From Mediterraneibacter agrestimuris (GTDB lineage Bacteria; Bacillota; Clostridia; Lachnospirales; Lachnospiraceae): a stretch of 64,000 nucleotides of DNA. Where the stretch lies: NCBI RefSeq assembly GCF_943193195.1, contig NZ_CALPDG010000001.1, positions 186,001 to 250,000 of the forward strand, in the 5' to 3' direction. Within the stretch, counting starts at the first letter, position 1. Each line of letters begins with the position of its first letter. This document shows positions 49,118-58,176 of the stretch, piece by piece. Under the pieces are notes generated by a model that saw only the letters and a program-made list of their open reading frames with translations, made no database searches and was not told the origin of the DNA. Made by a program: the position numbers and the translations under genes.

Positions 49118-50416
49118 TTATAATACCTTTTTGCCGCAAATGAACTTTGCTTTAACATCTCTATCATCTGAAAGAGAAACCATACGCTCCACGCGCTCAT
49201 AAGTTGTCCTATTACAAAAATCTGCCACACGGCTGTCGTCAAGCACTACAGCATCAAATTCATATCCTTTTTCAAAACTTCCTACATTTCCCCAAAAACT
49301 TCCTCCGCCTTTTGTTGCCAGATAAAATGCACTTGTTAATGGCAAGAAATCACGTGTTGCATTTGGATCTCCATTTCTTTCGGTATATGCCCATCTTACC
49401 TTTGAGGCTAACATTGCATCGCTTATTATTCTCATCATACTTAATGTATTTCCGCCTGATGCATCAGTTCCTAAGCATACTTTAGCTCCCGCCCGCATAT
49501 ATCTTAATACAGGCGCTGCGGTTCCAGATCCCTGCAAATTAGAATTTGGACAATGTGCTATCCATATATTACGATTGCATAATAATTCAATTTCTTTTTC
49601 CGTTGAGAATACACAATGCGCCATTATCGTAGGTACTACTGTTCCAAACATATCATACTGATCATATGCCTGACCATAAAAATCAATATCAGGTTCCAGT
49701 TCTTTTACCCATGCAATTTCATCTAATCCTTCTGATAAATGCGATTGAACCGGGACTGAATATTCTTTCATTAAATCAGATAATCCCTGCATTACTTCAT
49801 TCGTACAAGATGGAATATATCTTGGCGTGATAATTGGTTTTACATGTTCATATTTATTATGTGTATTTTTTAACCACTCTTCTGTTTCATTTAAGGACTC
49901 TTCTGTTGATTCAAGTAACCCCTCCATAGAATTTCTATCCATATTTACTTTTCCAACATATGCGGCGAATCCTTTTTCTGATAGAATCTGCATAAGCAGT
50001 TCAGTCGCTTTTCTATGCAGACTTGCAAAAGCAACAACTCTGGTTGTTGTAGTATGCAGCAAATCATCTGTTAATCTTTCATAGGCCTTTTTAGCATACG
50101 AAATATCACTGTATCTGCCCTCATCAGGAAACGCATATCTGGAAAACCAGCTTGACCAATCTGAATTTTCGATGTTTTGCCCCATTCCTCTAAAACCATA
50201 TTGAGGCGCGTGTAAATGCATATCACACATTCCCGGTATGATCAAATTATTGCCATAATCATAAATATAATATGACTTAAACTTTTCAGGTAATTCTTTG
50301 TAAATACCCTCTACCTTCCCATCCTCGCATACTAAATATGATTCTTCATGGAAAGCGAAATGATCTACATCTGGTGTATATACAATTGTTCCTTTTAATA
50401 CATAACTTTTATCCAT
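49118..50416 (-). CDS. Guanine-deaminase-like amidohydrolase
   Basis: A 432-residue metal-dependent hydrolase of the amidohydrolase superfamily. Metal ligands are in PGMCDMHLHAPQYGFRG (His67, His69), SHLSEGLDEI, MAHCVFS and CLGTDASGG. The PGxxDxHxHAPQ signature, HLSE and GTDxSGG resemble guanine deaminase (guanine to xanthine). In this sugar-transport context a ribosylated or amino-substituted substrate is possible, so the name is provisional. It is 21 bases after the permease gene and 15 before the sugar-binding protein gene, clearly within one operon. Confidence 0.82.
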   Translation of the reverse strand: MDKSYVLKGTIVYTPDVDHFAFHEESYLVCEDGKVEGIYKELPEKFKSYYIYDYGNNLIIPGMCDMHLHAPQYGFRGMGQNIENSDWSSWFSRYAFPDEGRYSDISYAKKAYERLTDDLLHTTTTRVVAFASLHRKATELLMQILSEKGFAAYVGKVNMDRNSMEGLLESTEESLNETEEWLKNTHNKYEHVKPIITPRYIPSCTNEVMQGLSDLMKEYSVPVQSHLSEGLDEIAWVKELEPDIDFYGQAYDQYDMFGTVVPTIMAHCVFSTEKEIELLCNRNIWIAHCPNSNLQGSGTAAPVLRYMRAGAKVCLGTDASGGNTLSMMRIISDAMLASKVRWAYTERNGDPNATRDFLPLTSAFYLATKGGGSFWGNVGSFEKGYEFDAVVLDDSRVADFCNRTTYERVERMVSLSDDRDVKAKFICGKKVL

Positions 50417-50437
50417 TTTTTCTCTCCTTTAAACAAA

Positions 50438-51268
50438 TTATGATTTTACTGCTCCCGCTGAAACTCCTTCAAAGATATATTTCTGAAAGAAAATATATAT
50501 AGACAATGTCGGAATCATTACTACCACTATTGCTGCTGCTAATATCTGCCATGATCCTTGCTGTGCACTTGCATAGCTCATTAAAAAAGTACTTAAAGTT
50601 TTTAATCTTGTACTAGGCATATATAAATAAGGAATATACATGTCATTTATTATATTAACTGATTTAATAATAACTAAAGTTGCTGTAGCCGGCGCTAACA
50701 GTGGAAAAATGATTTTTGAAAAAATCCGGTAATATCCACAACCATCTAACAATGCAGATTCGTCTAATTCTATAGGTATTCCTTTAATAAATTGACGATA
50801 TATATATAACTGCATTAAATCAGAAGCAATATAAATAATTATTGGCGCGCCTAAAGTATTATATAATCCTAAGCTTCCGATAACTTTAAATCGTGATATT
50901 TCCATAACAAAAGTCGGTATCATCATGCCCAGAAAAAACAGCGCTACAATTATCCTTTTTAATTTAAAATGAAATCGCTCTAATGCATATGCTGTAATTG
51001 AGCCAAATATTATATTAAAAAACAGGCTGACCAATACTATAAACGCAGTATTTTTAAAAGCTGATAATAAATATTTGGATGAAAAAACATCTCTGTAATT
51101 CTCTAATGTTATTTCTGAAAAATCAGGTAATAACAATGGCGATACTGTTACCATATGTTCCTTTGTTTTAAAAGATGTAAACAGAACAACCAACAATGGT
51201 CCTATAATTACAAGAATAATTAAAATTGAAATAACATACTTTAGACCCTGCATAAAAACTTTTTTCAT
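50438..51268 (-). CDS. ABC sugar-transport permease, MalG-type
   Basis: A 276-residue inner-membrane permease with six helices and the EAA loop IPIELDESALLDGCGYYRIFSKIIFPLLAPATATL. It belongs to the CUT1 (carbohydrate uptake) class. It forms a heterodimer with the MalF-type permease four bases upstream. No ATPase gene is in the operon, so a shared MsmX-type ATPase elsewhere must energise it. Confidence 0.92.
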   Translation of the reverse strand: MKKVFMQGLKYVISILIILVIIGPLLVVLFTSFKTKEHMVTVSPLLLPDFSEITLENYRDVFSSKYLLSAFKNTAFIVLVSLFFNIIFGSITAYALERFHFKLKRIIVALFFLGMMIPTFVMEISRFKVIGSLGLYNTLGAPIIIYIASDLMQLYIYRQFIKGIPIELDESALLDGCGYYRIFSKIIFPLLAPATATLVIIKSVNIINDMYIPYLYMPSTRLKTLSTFLMSYASAQQGSWQILAAAIVVVMIPTLSIYIFFQKYIFEGVSAGAVKS

Positions 51269-51272
51269 TTTC

Positions 51273-52157
51273 TCACCTCTTTTTCAATAATTTAGGAATC
51301 ATATTTTTTATGAGATAAATCATCATAACCATTATCATAATGGCAACTGCCATTGTTGACGCCATTCCAAAATCATTAAATTTAAATGCTGTATCTATCG
51401 TATATAATGTAAAAGTAGATGATGCATATCCTGGTCCGCCTTGTGTCATTACAAATGGAATTTCAAAATGTTGTAACGTTCCTCTTATACAATCAAATAA
51501 AACAAAATCCATTACAAGTGCCATAGAAGGTAATTGTATTGCCCGTAGTCTTTGCAGAGAATTTGCACCGTCTATTTCTGCCGCTTCTAATAATTCTGGT
51601 GATACAGATTTCAAACCTGAGATAAATAAAATTACATGATAGCCGCTAAACCTCCAAATTGACACAAAAATCAATGTAAAATTAACTATTTTAGGATCTG
51701 ACAGCCAATTCCTAATAAAAGTATCGAGATTACATACGTTCAATATTTCATTAAAGGCGCCATTTACAGGAGAAAAAAAGTAAGCAAATGCATAAGATAT
51801 TCCTACTCCACTAATTACAAATGGTAAAAATATAATTGATTTTACGATGCCCCTTCCTTTCATTTTTGAATTAAGCATAACTGCGATTGACAGCTCAATT
51901 GGGATCATTATCATATGAAATACTAAATATAAACCATTATTTCTTAATGACAACCATAAATTTGGTGAATTAGTAAACATATTAATATAATTTTGTATAC
52001 CGACATATTCTTTTACCTGGGAAATACCATCCCATTCCAAAAAGCTGGTTTGGATTAAATTAATTGCAGGATACACAACAAAGATCAATAATAAAATAAC
52101 TGGAATCAATAATGATACAACGAGAAACCTTTTTTGTTTTTTCTCAATCATCTTCAT
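51273..52157 (-). CDS. ABC sugar-transport permease, MalF-type
   Basis: A 294-residue permease: six helices, EAA loop VSPELLEAAEIDGANSLQRLRAIQLPSMALVM, typical N-terminal PAINLIQTSFLEWDG and central FKGRGIVKS-type segments (MKGRGIVKSIIFLPFVISGVGISYAF). It is the partner of the MalG-type permease; the binding-protein gene lies 24 bases upstream. Confidence 0.92.
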   Translation of the reverse strand: MKMIEKKQKRFLVVSLLIPVILLLIFVVYPAINLIQTSFLEWDGISQVKEYVGIQNYINMFTNSPNLWLSLRNNGLYLVFHMIMIPIELSIAVMLNSKMKGRGIVKSIIFLPFVISGVGISYAFAYFFSPVNGAFNEILNVCNLDTFIRNWLSDPKIVNFTLIFVSIWRFSGYHVILFISGLKSVSPELLEAAEIDGANSLQRLRAIQLPSMALVMDFVLFDCIRGTLQHFEIPFVMTQGGPGYASSTFTLYTIDTAFKFNDFGMASTMAVAIMIMVMMIYLIKNMIPKLLKKR

Positions 52158-52181
52158 ACTTTTTCCCTCACTTTTATTCTG

Positions 52182-53495
52182 CTATTCCTGCCTTGCTTTT
52201 TTCCAGTCCTTATTTAGTTTCGTAAATACATCTTCAATATTAAAATCAGGCTCAAACATCTGTGCTCCTAATTTCTTATAATCAAATCTTGTTTCAGTAA
52301 CTAGCTTTTGAAATTCAGCATCTCCGCCATTATAGGTATATACAACTACATTAGACGAATTTCTTTCTGCTGATTCAAATACCGGATCCAATTCTTTATC
52401 CACTGTTTCCATCGTACTTGCGCTTGCTAATTTAGAAATATAGTCTGGATACCATGCATCACTAAAATAAAATTCTACAAATTCCTTTGCCAACTCATAA
52501 TTCTCTGTATTTTTAGTGATTCCCATAAGGAAATCTCCCCGTACTGGTAAATATAGCGAATCATCTTCGGATTCCCTAAATGGAATATAAAATGATTCCA
52601 AATTACTCGTATCAATGCCTTCACTCTTGATTGCTGTCAGTCCAATAGGACTATCCATTGCCATAGCAGCGCCTTTTTGCATAAAAATTGAAAATGCCTG
52701 ATCATATCCCATTCCAAGCGGATCTTTTCCAAATACTCCCGTCTTAAAAAAATCATTTATCTTATGGTATGCTATATTTATATCCGTCCCCTCTTCAAAT
52801 GGGGTGTCTTGTTTTGCCATATCATTCCAATACTGACCATTTCCTGATATTCCAGAAGGCATATTTTCTATTAATGGATAAATCGGCCACTCATCTTTAG
52901 CCCCCAATGCAATTGCCATATAATCTTTATTATCAGCTCCATAATATTCTTGTAATTTTTTTGAGATTTCTACAAACTCATTCCATGTTTGAGGAACATC
53001 GACCCCGGCTTCTTCAAATTGATCTCTCCAGAAAAAAACATACTCTTCTTGTCTTTTCTCCGGTATACCTAATACTTCTCCATCTACTGAATATCCATCT
53101 GCTAATATATTATTTTTAGCTGCTTCCGTATCACTTAAATCGTAAAGGTATTCTGCAAAGTTTGCTAATGTCACAGTTTCATTAAACATAATATCCGGAA
53201 GCTCTCCCGCCGATGCTCTTATTTTCATTGCATTAAAATATTCCGTATCATCCTTCATTTCTTCAATTTCCAAAGATACATTAGGATATAACTCTTGGAA
53301 TCTGCCCTCAATATCTAATTCTTCATATAGTTTCATAGAATCTGCATCCCAAGTACCAAATGTTAATGTTGCCTTAATATTTGAATCTAATTCTCCTTCA
53401 TTTTTTGTTTCATTTTTAGTTTCATTGCCCGCACATCCGCTTAAGAATAAAAATACAAGACTAAAAATTCCCAAATATATATTGCTTTTTCTCAT
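52182..53495 (-). CDS. Lipoprotein substrate-binding protein of the sugar ABC transporter
   Basis: A 437-residue family 1 extracellular binding protein. Signal peptide and lipobox (FSLVFLFLSGCAGNE) show lipoprotein anchoring. TLTFGTWDADSMKLYEELDIEGRFQELYPNVSLEIEEM and AGELPDIMFNET are characteristic. The frame runs 30 codons further to 53585, but AGGAGGTGTGATTAAG precedes the ATG at 53495. Preferred ligands of this class are oligosaccharides or polyols. It is the first transporter gene, 14 bases after the aldo-keto reductase. Confidence 0.93.
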   Translation of the reverse strand: MRKSNIYLGIFSLVFLFLSGCAGNETKNETKNEGELDSNIKATLTFGTWDADSMKLYEELDIEGRFQELYPNVSLEIEEMKDDTEYFNAMKIRASAGELPDIMFNETVTLANFAEYLYDLSDTEAAKNNILADGYSVDGEVLGIPEKRQEEYVFFWRDQFEEAGVDVPQTWNEFVEISKKLQEYYGADNKDYMAIALGAKDEWPIYPLIENMPSGISGNGQYWNDMAKQDTPFEEGTDINIAYHKINDFFKTGVFGKDPLGMGYDQAFSIFMQKGAAMAMDSPIGLTAIKSEGIDTSNLESFYIPFRESEDDSLYLPVRGDFLMGITKNTENYELAKEFVEFYFSDAWYPDYISKLASASTMETVDKELDPVFESAERNSSNVVVYTYNGGDAEFQKLVTETRFDYKKLGAQMFEPDFNIEDVFTKLNKDWKKARQE

Positions 53496-53509
53496 CTTAA
53501 TCACACCTC

Positions 53510-54493
53510 CTACAAATATTTTAGTGGTTCTATAATAGTTTCTAAATCCAGCATCATCTGTGTTGTCAAATCCCAGTTTAAACAATGTAAATTTTGAATC
53601 ATCTGCTCTGAATTATTAGCCCCTGCAATAATCGTTGTCACCTCCTCTTTTTGTCGTAACCAGTTCATAGCAATCTCATACAAGGGATGTCCGATTTTAT
53701 TTGCATATTCATTTAATTCTTGTGTTTTATTAAAATATTTTGAAAATGCTGGTTCTGAGAACTTAGGATTTTCATTCCTAATATCATTTTTAGAAAAGTT
53801 GTTTTTATCTTTCCATGTACCACTTAAAAGCCCTTGGAACAAAGGACTATATGGTAAAAATGCCTGCCCCTGTTCCTTTACATATGGCAAAACCTCTTCT
53901 TCTGTTTTATATTCCAATGGAATATTGTGATAACTTAAAGTATTACGTTCCAGCATATTATAAAGAGATTGCTGTGAATTAACTTCTATGTACTTTTCAT
54001 ACTTTCTGACATCTCCTTGTGAAAAATTACTTAATCCCACATATCTTATTTTTCCCGCCTTTTTTAACTCCTTTAATGTTTCTGCGGTCTCCTCAATAGG
54101 CGTGGTATGATCTGGCCAGTGTAATTGATAAATATCAATATGATCAGTCTGCAAACGAGATAAACTTTGATCAATCTCCCATAATATACTTTTACGGCTA
54201 AGATCATTTCGGGTTTTACGGCTTTCATCCCATCTCAAACCGCATTTGCTGGCAATCAAAATATGATTTCTAAACCCATGTTTTTTCATAATATTTCCAA
54301 GTACTGTTTCTGAATGGGAAAAACCATATACTGGCGCAATATCGAAAAAATTTATACCATTATCAAGTGCAGTCAGTATAATATCTTCTGTATTTTTGTC
54401 ATTTGATTCATCCCAATCCCCGCCAAAATTCCAACAGCCTATACCTATAACTGATATTTCTTCCTCTATTTTCTTTACCTTTTTATACAACAT
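53510..54493 (-). CDS. Aldo-keto reductase
   Basis: A 327-residue NAD(P)H-dependent oxidoreductase, single barrel. Catalytic tetrad positions appear as NFFDIAPVYGFSHSE (Asp, Tyr), LIASKCG (Lys) and IDIYQLHWPDH (His); SNFSQGDVRKYE and the C-terminal TTIIAGANNSEQM bind the cofactor. It could reduce or oxidise the imported sugar or its aldehyde. AAAGGAGAATTA precedes the ATG at 54493, and a LacI-type operator lies 14 bases upstream. Confidence 0.92.
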   Translation of the reverse strand: MLYKKVKKIEEEISVIGIGCWNFGGDWDESNDKNTEDIILTALDNGINFFDIAPVYGFSHSETVLGNIMKKHGFRNHILIASKCGLRWDESRKTRNDLSRKSILWEIDQSLSRLQTDHIDIYQLHWPDHTTPIEETAETLKELKKAGKIRYVGLSNFSQGDVRKYEKYIEVNSQQSLYNMLERNTLSYHNIPLEYKTEEEVLPYVKEQGQAFLPYSPLFQGLLSGTWKDKNNFSKNDIRNENPKFSEPAFSKYFNKTQELNEYANKIGHPLYEIAMNWLRQKEEVTTIIAGANNSEQMIQNLHCLNWDLTTQMMLDLETIIEPLKYL

Positions 54494-54506
54494 ATTAATT
54501 CTCCTT

Positions 54507-54524
54507 TGTGGAACCGCTCCCATA
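54507..54524 (-). promoter_or_regulatory. LacI-type operator before the aldo-keto reductase operon
   Basis: TGTGGAACCGCTCCCATA matches the operators at 55582 and 55735 (core GGAACCG, ends TATGG/CCATA) with a few changes. It lies between the lacI terminator and the first catabolic gene. Confidence 0.65.
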
Positions 54525-54531
54525 TTTTGGT

Positions 54532-54555
54532 AAAAAAAGCATTTCTGCTTTTTTT
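54532..54555 (-). terminator. Terminator at the lacI 3' end
   Basis: AAAAAAAGCA and TGCTTTTTTT pair around TTTC, overlapping the lacI stop codon; on the minus strand the T run ends the structure. Confidence 0.7.
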
Positions 54556-55567
54556 ATTGTTTTTTCTCAGATCCTTTTAAATGTAACTCATAGGGTACAA
54601 TGATAATCTTTCTCCCCATATTGGGATTCGCAATTCTTTCTAATAAAATCTCTAATGCTGTCTTTCCCATTTTTTTTGTATTTCTAGTAGCACAGCTTAA
54701 TTCATAACCAAGAATATCTAACATTTCTACATGATCAATACCGATAACACCAATGTCAATTCCTATTCTGATATTACAATCTTTTGCCGCCTTTACAAAC
54801 CCTATACTTGTTCTGTTATTGCTGGTAAGAATACCATCTGGAATATCCCCAGATTCAAACATCGCCTTGGAGAGTTCATATGATTTATTTACACTAAAAT
54901 TTCCTTCGTATATATATCTTTTATTTAAAGAAATTTGATGATCCTCAAGCGCCTGTTTAAATCCTTCATATCGTTCTCTTGCAATTTGCAGTGACAAATC
55001 TCCTGTTATAATCCCTATCTTCTTATGCCCTGCTTTTATCAAAGCTTCTGTTGCAGCATATGAACTATTATAGTTATCATAGAAAACACCGTCCCATTGT
55101 GTATTATTAAAATGACGATCTAATAATACAATAGGAGCATTTACTTTTTTTAGGTTTAAACGCAAGGAACTATTTACATCTTTATCTTGATATTCTTCGG
55201 CAGGTGTAATAATAAGACCTTTAACTCTTTGTTGAGAAAGCATTTGTAATACTTTCTGTTCACGTTTCCCATTATTATTTGTGTCACAGCATATCATTGT
55301 CAAATCATTTTCATCAAGTTTTTCATTGATTCCTGATAATATCTCGCTAAAAAACTCATTATCAATTTCAGGAATAACAACTCCAATATAATTTGTTTCA
55401 TTTTTTGACAATCCTCTTGCCAATGATGAGGGAGAATAGTTATTTTCTTTTATTACCTTTTCAACGCGTAATCGAGTTTCTTCATTTACATATCCTGTAT
55501 TATTGATCACTCTTGAAACAGTTGACTTAGATACGTTTGCTAACTTTGCTATTTCATTGATTGTCAT
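54554..55567 (-). CDS. LacI-family transcriptional repressor
   Basis: A 337-residue regulator: N-terminal helix-turn-helix TINEIAKLANVSKSTVSRVINNTGYVNEETRLRVEKVIKE, hinge SPSSLARGLSKNETNYIGVVIPEIDNEFFSEI, and a sugar-binding core (IVLLDRHF, AGHKKIGIITGD, PDGILTSNN). It probably represses itself and the downstream operon and releases DNA on binding the substrate or a metabolite. AAGGAG precedes the ATG. Three matching operators and its own promoter are visible. Confidence 0.95.
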   Translation of the reverse strand: MTINEIAKLANVSKSTVSRVINNTGYVNEETRLRVEKVIKENNYSPSSLARGLSKNETNYIGVVIPEIDNEFFSEILSGINEKLDENDLTMICCDTNNNGKREQKVLQMLSQQRVKGLIITPAEEYQDKDVNSSLRLNLKKVNAPIVLLDRHFNNTQWDGVFYDNYNSSYAATEALIKAGHKKIGIITGDLSLQIARERYEGFKQALEDHQISLNKRYIYEGNFSVNKSYELSKAMFESGDIPDGILTSNNRTSIGFVKAAKDCNIRIGIDIGVIGIDHVEMLDILGYELSCATRNTKKMGKTALEILLERIANPNMGRKIIIVPYELHLKGSEKKQ

Positions 55568-55581
55568 TTTGTACTCCTTAA

Positions 55582-55599
55582 TATGGAACCGGTTCTATA
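55582..55599 (-). promoter_or_regulatory. LacI operator O1
   Basis: TATGGAACCGGTTCTATA, a near-perfect palindrome centred on CCGG, lies in the lacI leader just after the transcription start. Confidence 0.8.
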
Positions 55600-55611
55600 T
55601 TTATTAATTTA

Positions 55612-55640
55612 ATATTATCATTCATTCTTTATGTTGTCAA
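55612..55640 (-). promoter_or_regulatory. Sigma-A promoter of lacI
   Basis: TTGACA (55635-55640), 17 bases, TAATAT (55612-55617) on the minus strand, upstream of operator O1. Confidence 0.8.
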
Positions 55641-55734
55641 TATAAAATATATTATTTGTATATTATCATCTATTATTGTGTATTATTTTTGTATATTTTG
55701 CACAATATTTTCTTGTATTTTCCAATATATTACA

Positions 55735-55752
55735 TATGGTATCGGTTCCATA
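55735..55752. promoter_or_regulatory. LacI operator O2
   Basis: TATGGTATCGGTTCCATA, 153 bases upstream of O1 centre to centre. Two operators at this spacing could support repression by DNA looping. Confidence 0.7.
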
Positions 55753-55796
55753 AACAAAATATAATTAAAATCACTGTAGAGCGACTCCCGATACAC

Positions 55797-55848
55797 AAAA
55801 GAGAGGGTAAGATATTTGATAAAAACAAATTACCTTACTCTCTCTTTT
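55797..55848. terminator. Terminator after the CoA-disulfide reductase gene
   Basis: AAAAGAGAGGGTAAG pairs with CTTACTCTCTCTTTT (one G-U) around an AT-rich loop. T runs on both sides make it bidirectional; it separates the LacI region from the core genes to the right. Confidence 0.75.
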
Positions 55849-55889
55849 GACTTTGTTACATAGACAACTATACACCTATCAATTTCTAA

Positions 55890-57581
55890 TTACTGATCCA
55901 TCCCGCATGCGGTTGCTGTTTCAATCAAACCACGGTCATTCATCACTGCATCATAGAAACGAAATCCACCCGAGAAATTATATGTCTCATAACCGTTTCC
56001 CTCAAGAATACGAGAAGCAATATAACTTCTTAGTCCGCTTTGGCAGATTACATACACCGGTTTTCCCTTTTCAATCTCATCCAAATGCTCCCGAAGCTCA
56101 TCTACCGGGATATTTCTAAACCCTTCTATGTGACCTCTGCTGTATTCTCCAACGGTTCTTACATCTAATAAAGTTACACTTCCATCGTGAGGAAGGTTCG
56201 CTGCATCTTCTAAATGCCACTGTTTTAGAATACCTTTGGAAATATTCTCAATCATAAAACCTGCCATATTGACCGGATCTTTTGCAGAAGAATATGGGGG
56301 CGCATAAGCAAGATCCAAATCTTTCAGTTGTGTTGCTTTAAGCCCCGCATGAATAGCGGTTGCCAACACATCGATCCGTTTATCCACACCCTCATAACCT
56401 ACTATTTGTGCTCCCAGAAGCCGATATGTTTCTTTTTCAAAGACTACTTTCATAGTCATAACTTTACCGCCCGGATAATACCCCGCATGACTCATTGGAG
56501 ATAATATAACAGTATCCACATCCAAACCGGCTTTGCATGCATTTGTCTCATTGATTCCGGTAACTGCCGCAGTCATGTCAAATACCTTTATGACAGAACT
56601 TCCCTGACTTCCCTGATATCTGCTGTCGCCTCCGCAAATATTATCTGCAATGATACGCCCCTGTTTATTAGCAGGTCCGGCAAGTGAAATTAATGCATCC
56701 TGTCCTGTTACATAGTGTTTCACCTGAACTGCATCTCCGGCAGCATAAATATCGGGTACGGATGTTTCCATGTGGTCGTTAACTACAATACTTCCTTTTA
56801 TCCCCAATTCCAATCCTGCTTCTTTTGCAAGATGTGTATCTGGAGTAACGCCGATAGCCTGAACGACCATATCTGCATGCAAAGACTTTGCATCTTTCAG
56901 CAGAACGTCTACACCTCCGTCTTTTTCCTCAAATCCTTCCACCGTATATCCAAGTACCAGAGTTACCCCTTTCTTGCGCATTTCACTATGTATAAAAGAA
57001 GCCATATCTGCATCAAAAGGATTCATGAGTTGTTTTGGACGCTGCACAATAGTCACATCCATTCCAAGCTCTTTTAAGTTTTCTGCCAGCTCCAGTCCGA
57101 TAAAACCACCGCCGGTCAAAACAACAGATTTAGGATGATTCTGAATGATATATTCCTTAATACGGAAGGTATCTTCTACCGTCCGTAAGGTAAAGAGCTT
57201 TTCTATTCCTACACCGGGAATCCTCGGCTGGGTAGGCTTTGCGCCGGGAGAAAGGATCAGCTTATCATAAGTTTCTTCAAACTCTTCCCCGCTTTCCAGA
57301 TTTTTTACAGAAACACTCTTTTTATCCACATGAATAGCCGTTACTTCATGATGAACTTTCATCTGAATGTGAAAGCGTGAGAAAAAGCTCTCTGGTGTCT
57401 GAAGCGTCAGCTCTTCCGGATCTGTAATTGTATCACCAATATAATAAGGCAGTCCGCAATTTGCATAGGATATGTATCCCGTGCGCTCAAAAACAATAAT
57501 CTCTGCCTTTTCATCTAATCTTCGTATACGTGCAGCAGCGGTTGCTCCTCCTGCCACACCTCCTATAATTACAACTTTCAT
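55890..57581 (-). CDS. FAD-dependent CoA-disulfide reductase-type enzyme with rhodanese domain
   Basis: A 563-residue flavoprotein. FAD motif VVIIGGVAGGATAAARIRR (3-21), the single active Cys42 in YISYANCGLPYYIG, NAD site VVLTGGGFIGLELAENL, and PDIYAAGDAV. The dimerisation domain is followed by a C-terminal rhodanese domain (about 465-555) with active Cys513 in VICQSGLRSY. This CdrA-Rhd build is known from CoA disulfide/persulfide or polysulfide reductases. It is translated one base after a stand-alone rhodanese, suggesting handling of sulfane sulfur or thiol stress. Confidence 0.92.
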   Translation of the reverse strand: MKVVIIGGVAGGATAAARIRRLDEKAEIIVFERTGYISYANCGLPYYIGDTITDPEELTLQTPESFFSRFHIQMKVHHEVTAIHVDKKSVSVKNLESGEEFEETYDKLILSPGAKPTQPRIPGVGIEKLFTLRTVEDTFRIKEYIIQNHPKSVVLTGGGFIGLELAENLKELGMDVTIVQRPKQLMNPFDADMASFIHSEMRKKGVTLVLGYTVEGFEEKDGGVDVLLKDAKSLHADMVVQAIGVTPDTHLAKEAGLELGIKGSIVVNDHMETSVPDIYAAGDAVQVKHYVTGQDALISLAGPANKQGRIIADNICGGDSRYQGSQGSSVIKVFDMTAAVTGINETNACKAGLDVDTVILSPMSHAGYYPGGKVMTMKVVFEKETYRLLGAQIVGYEGVDKRIDVLATAIHAGLKATQLKDLDLAYAPPYSSAKDPVNMAGFMIENISKGILKQWHLEDAANLPHDGSVTLLDVRTVGEYSRGHIEGFRNIPVDELREHLDEIEKGKPVYVICQSGLRSYIASRILEGNGYETYNFSGGFRFYDAVMNDRGLIETATACGMDQ

Positions 57582-57582
57582 C

Positions 57583-57903
57583 TTATCGTTCCACCTTTCC
57601 CGTATATGCAGAAATACCGCCTATATTAGTTACATTCTCATATCCCATTCTCTTCAGCATACTGACTGCCTGACTGCTTCTGGAACCGGAATAGCAATAG
57701 ACATATAATGGTATTTCTTTGTCTTTTACCACCAATTCAGCCTTATTAATTGTCTGAAGCGGCACATTTTTGCTTCCGGGAATATGCCCTTCCTTATATT
57801 CCTGCGGAGTCCGGACGTCCAGCAGTACCGCACCCGATACTATACTGTATTCTTCTATTCCTTGATTAATATCCTTTTGTTTAAAAATATCAAATAAACC
57901 CAT
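57583..57903 (-). CDS. Rhodanese-like protein
   Basis: A 106-residue single-domain rhodanese: LLDVRTPQEYKEGHIPGSKNVPL, active Cys70 in VYCYSGSRSSQA, and NIGGISAYTGKV. It would carry persulfide sulfur. The ATG at 57903 follows AAGGAGGATAACAG; the frame's upstream extension is not needed. Its stop is one base before the CoA-disulfide-reductase start, so the pair is translationally coupled and probably exchanges sulfur. Confidence 0.92.
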   Translation of the reverse strand: MGLFDIFKQKDINQGIEEYSIVSGAVLLDVRTPQEYKEGHIPGSKNVPLQTINKAELVVKDKEIPLYVYCYSGSRSSQAVSMLKRMGYENVTNIGGISAYTGKVER

Positions 57904-58176
57904 ATCTGTTATCCTCCTTACACAATAGTAAAACATTATGTTTTCCTTAAATTCGTAAATTCCTCTTTATATGTTTATATCATATCATAATTCCTTTAGT
58001 TCTTCTGTGATATTATCACTAAAAATGTCCACTCAACGTTTTTGTCATATGACTGGCAACTCAAAACAGCCCACTGAACTGTTTTTCGCATGATTGGTAA
58101 CAAAAAATGGAAAATGATTTTGCTATCCGGCAATCTCATCTTCCATCTCTTATGTTCCTTTAGAGAGATTTATCTG

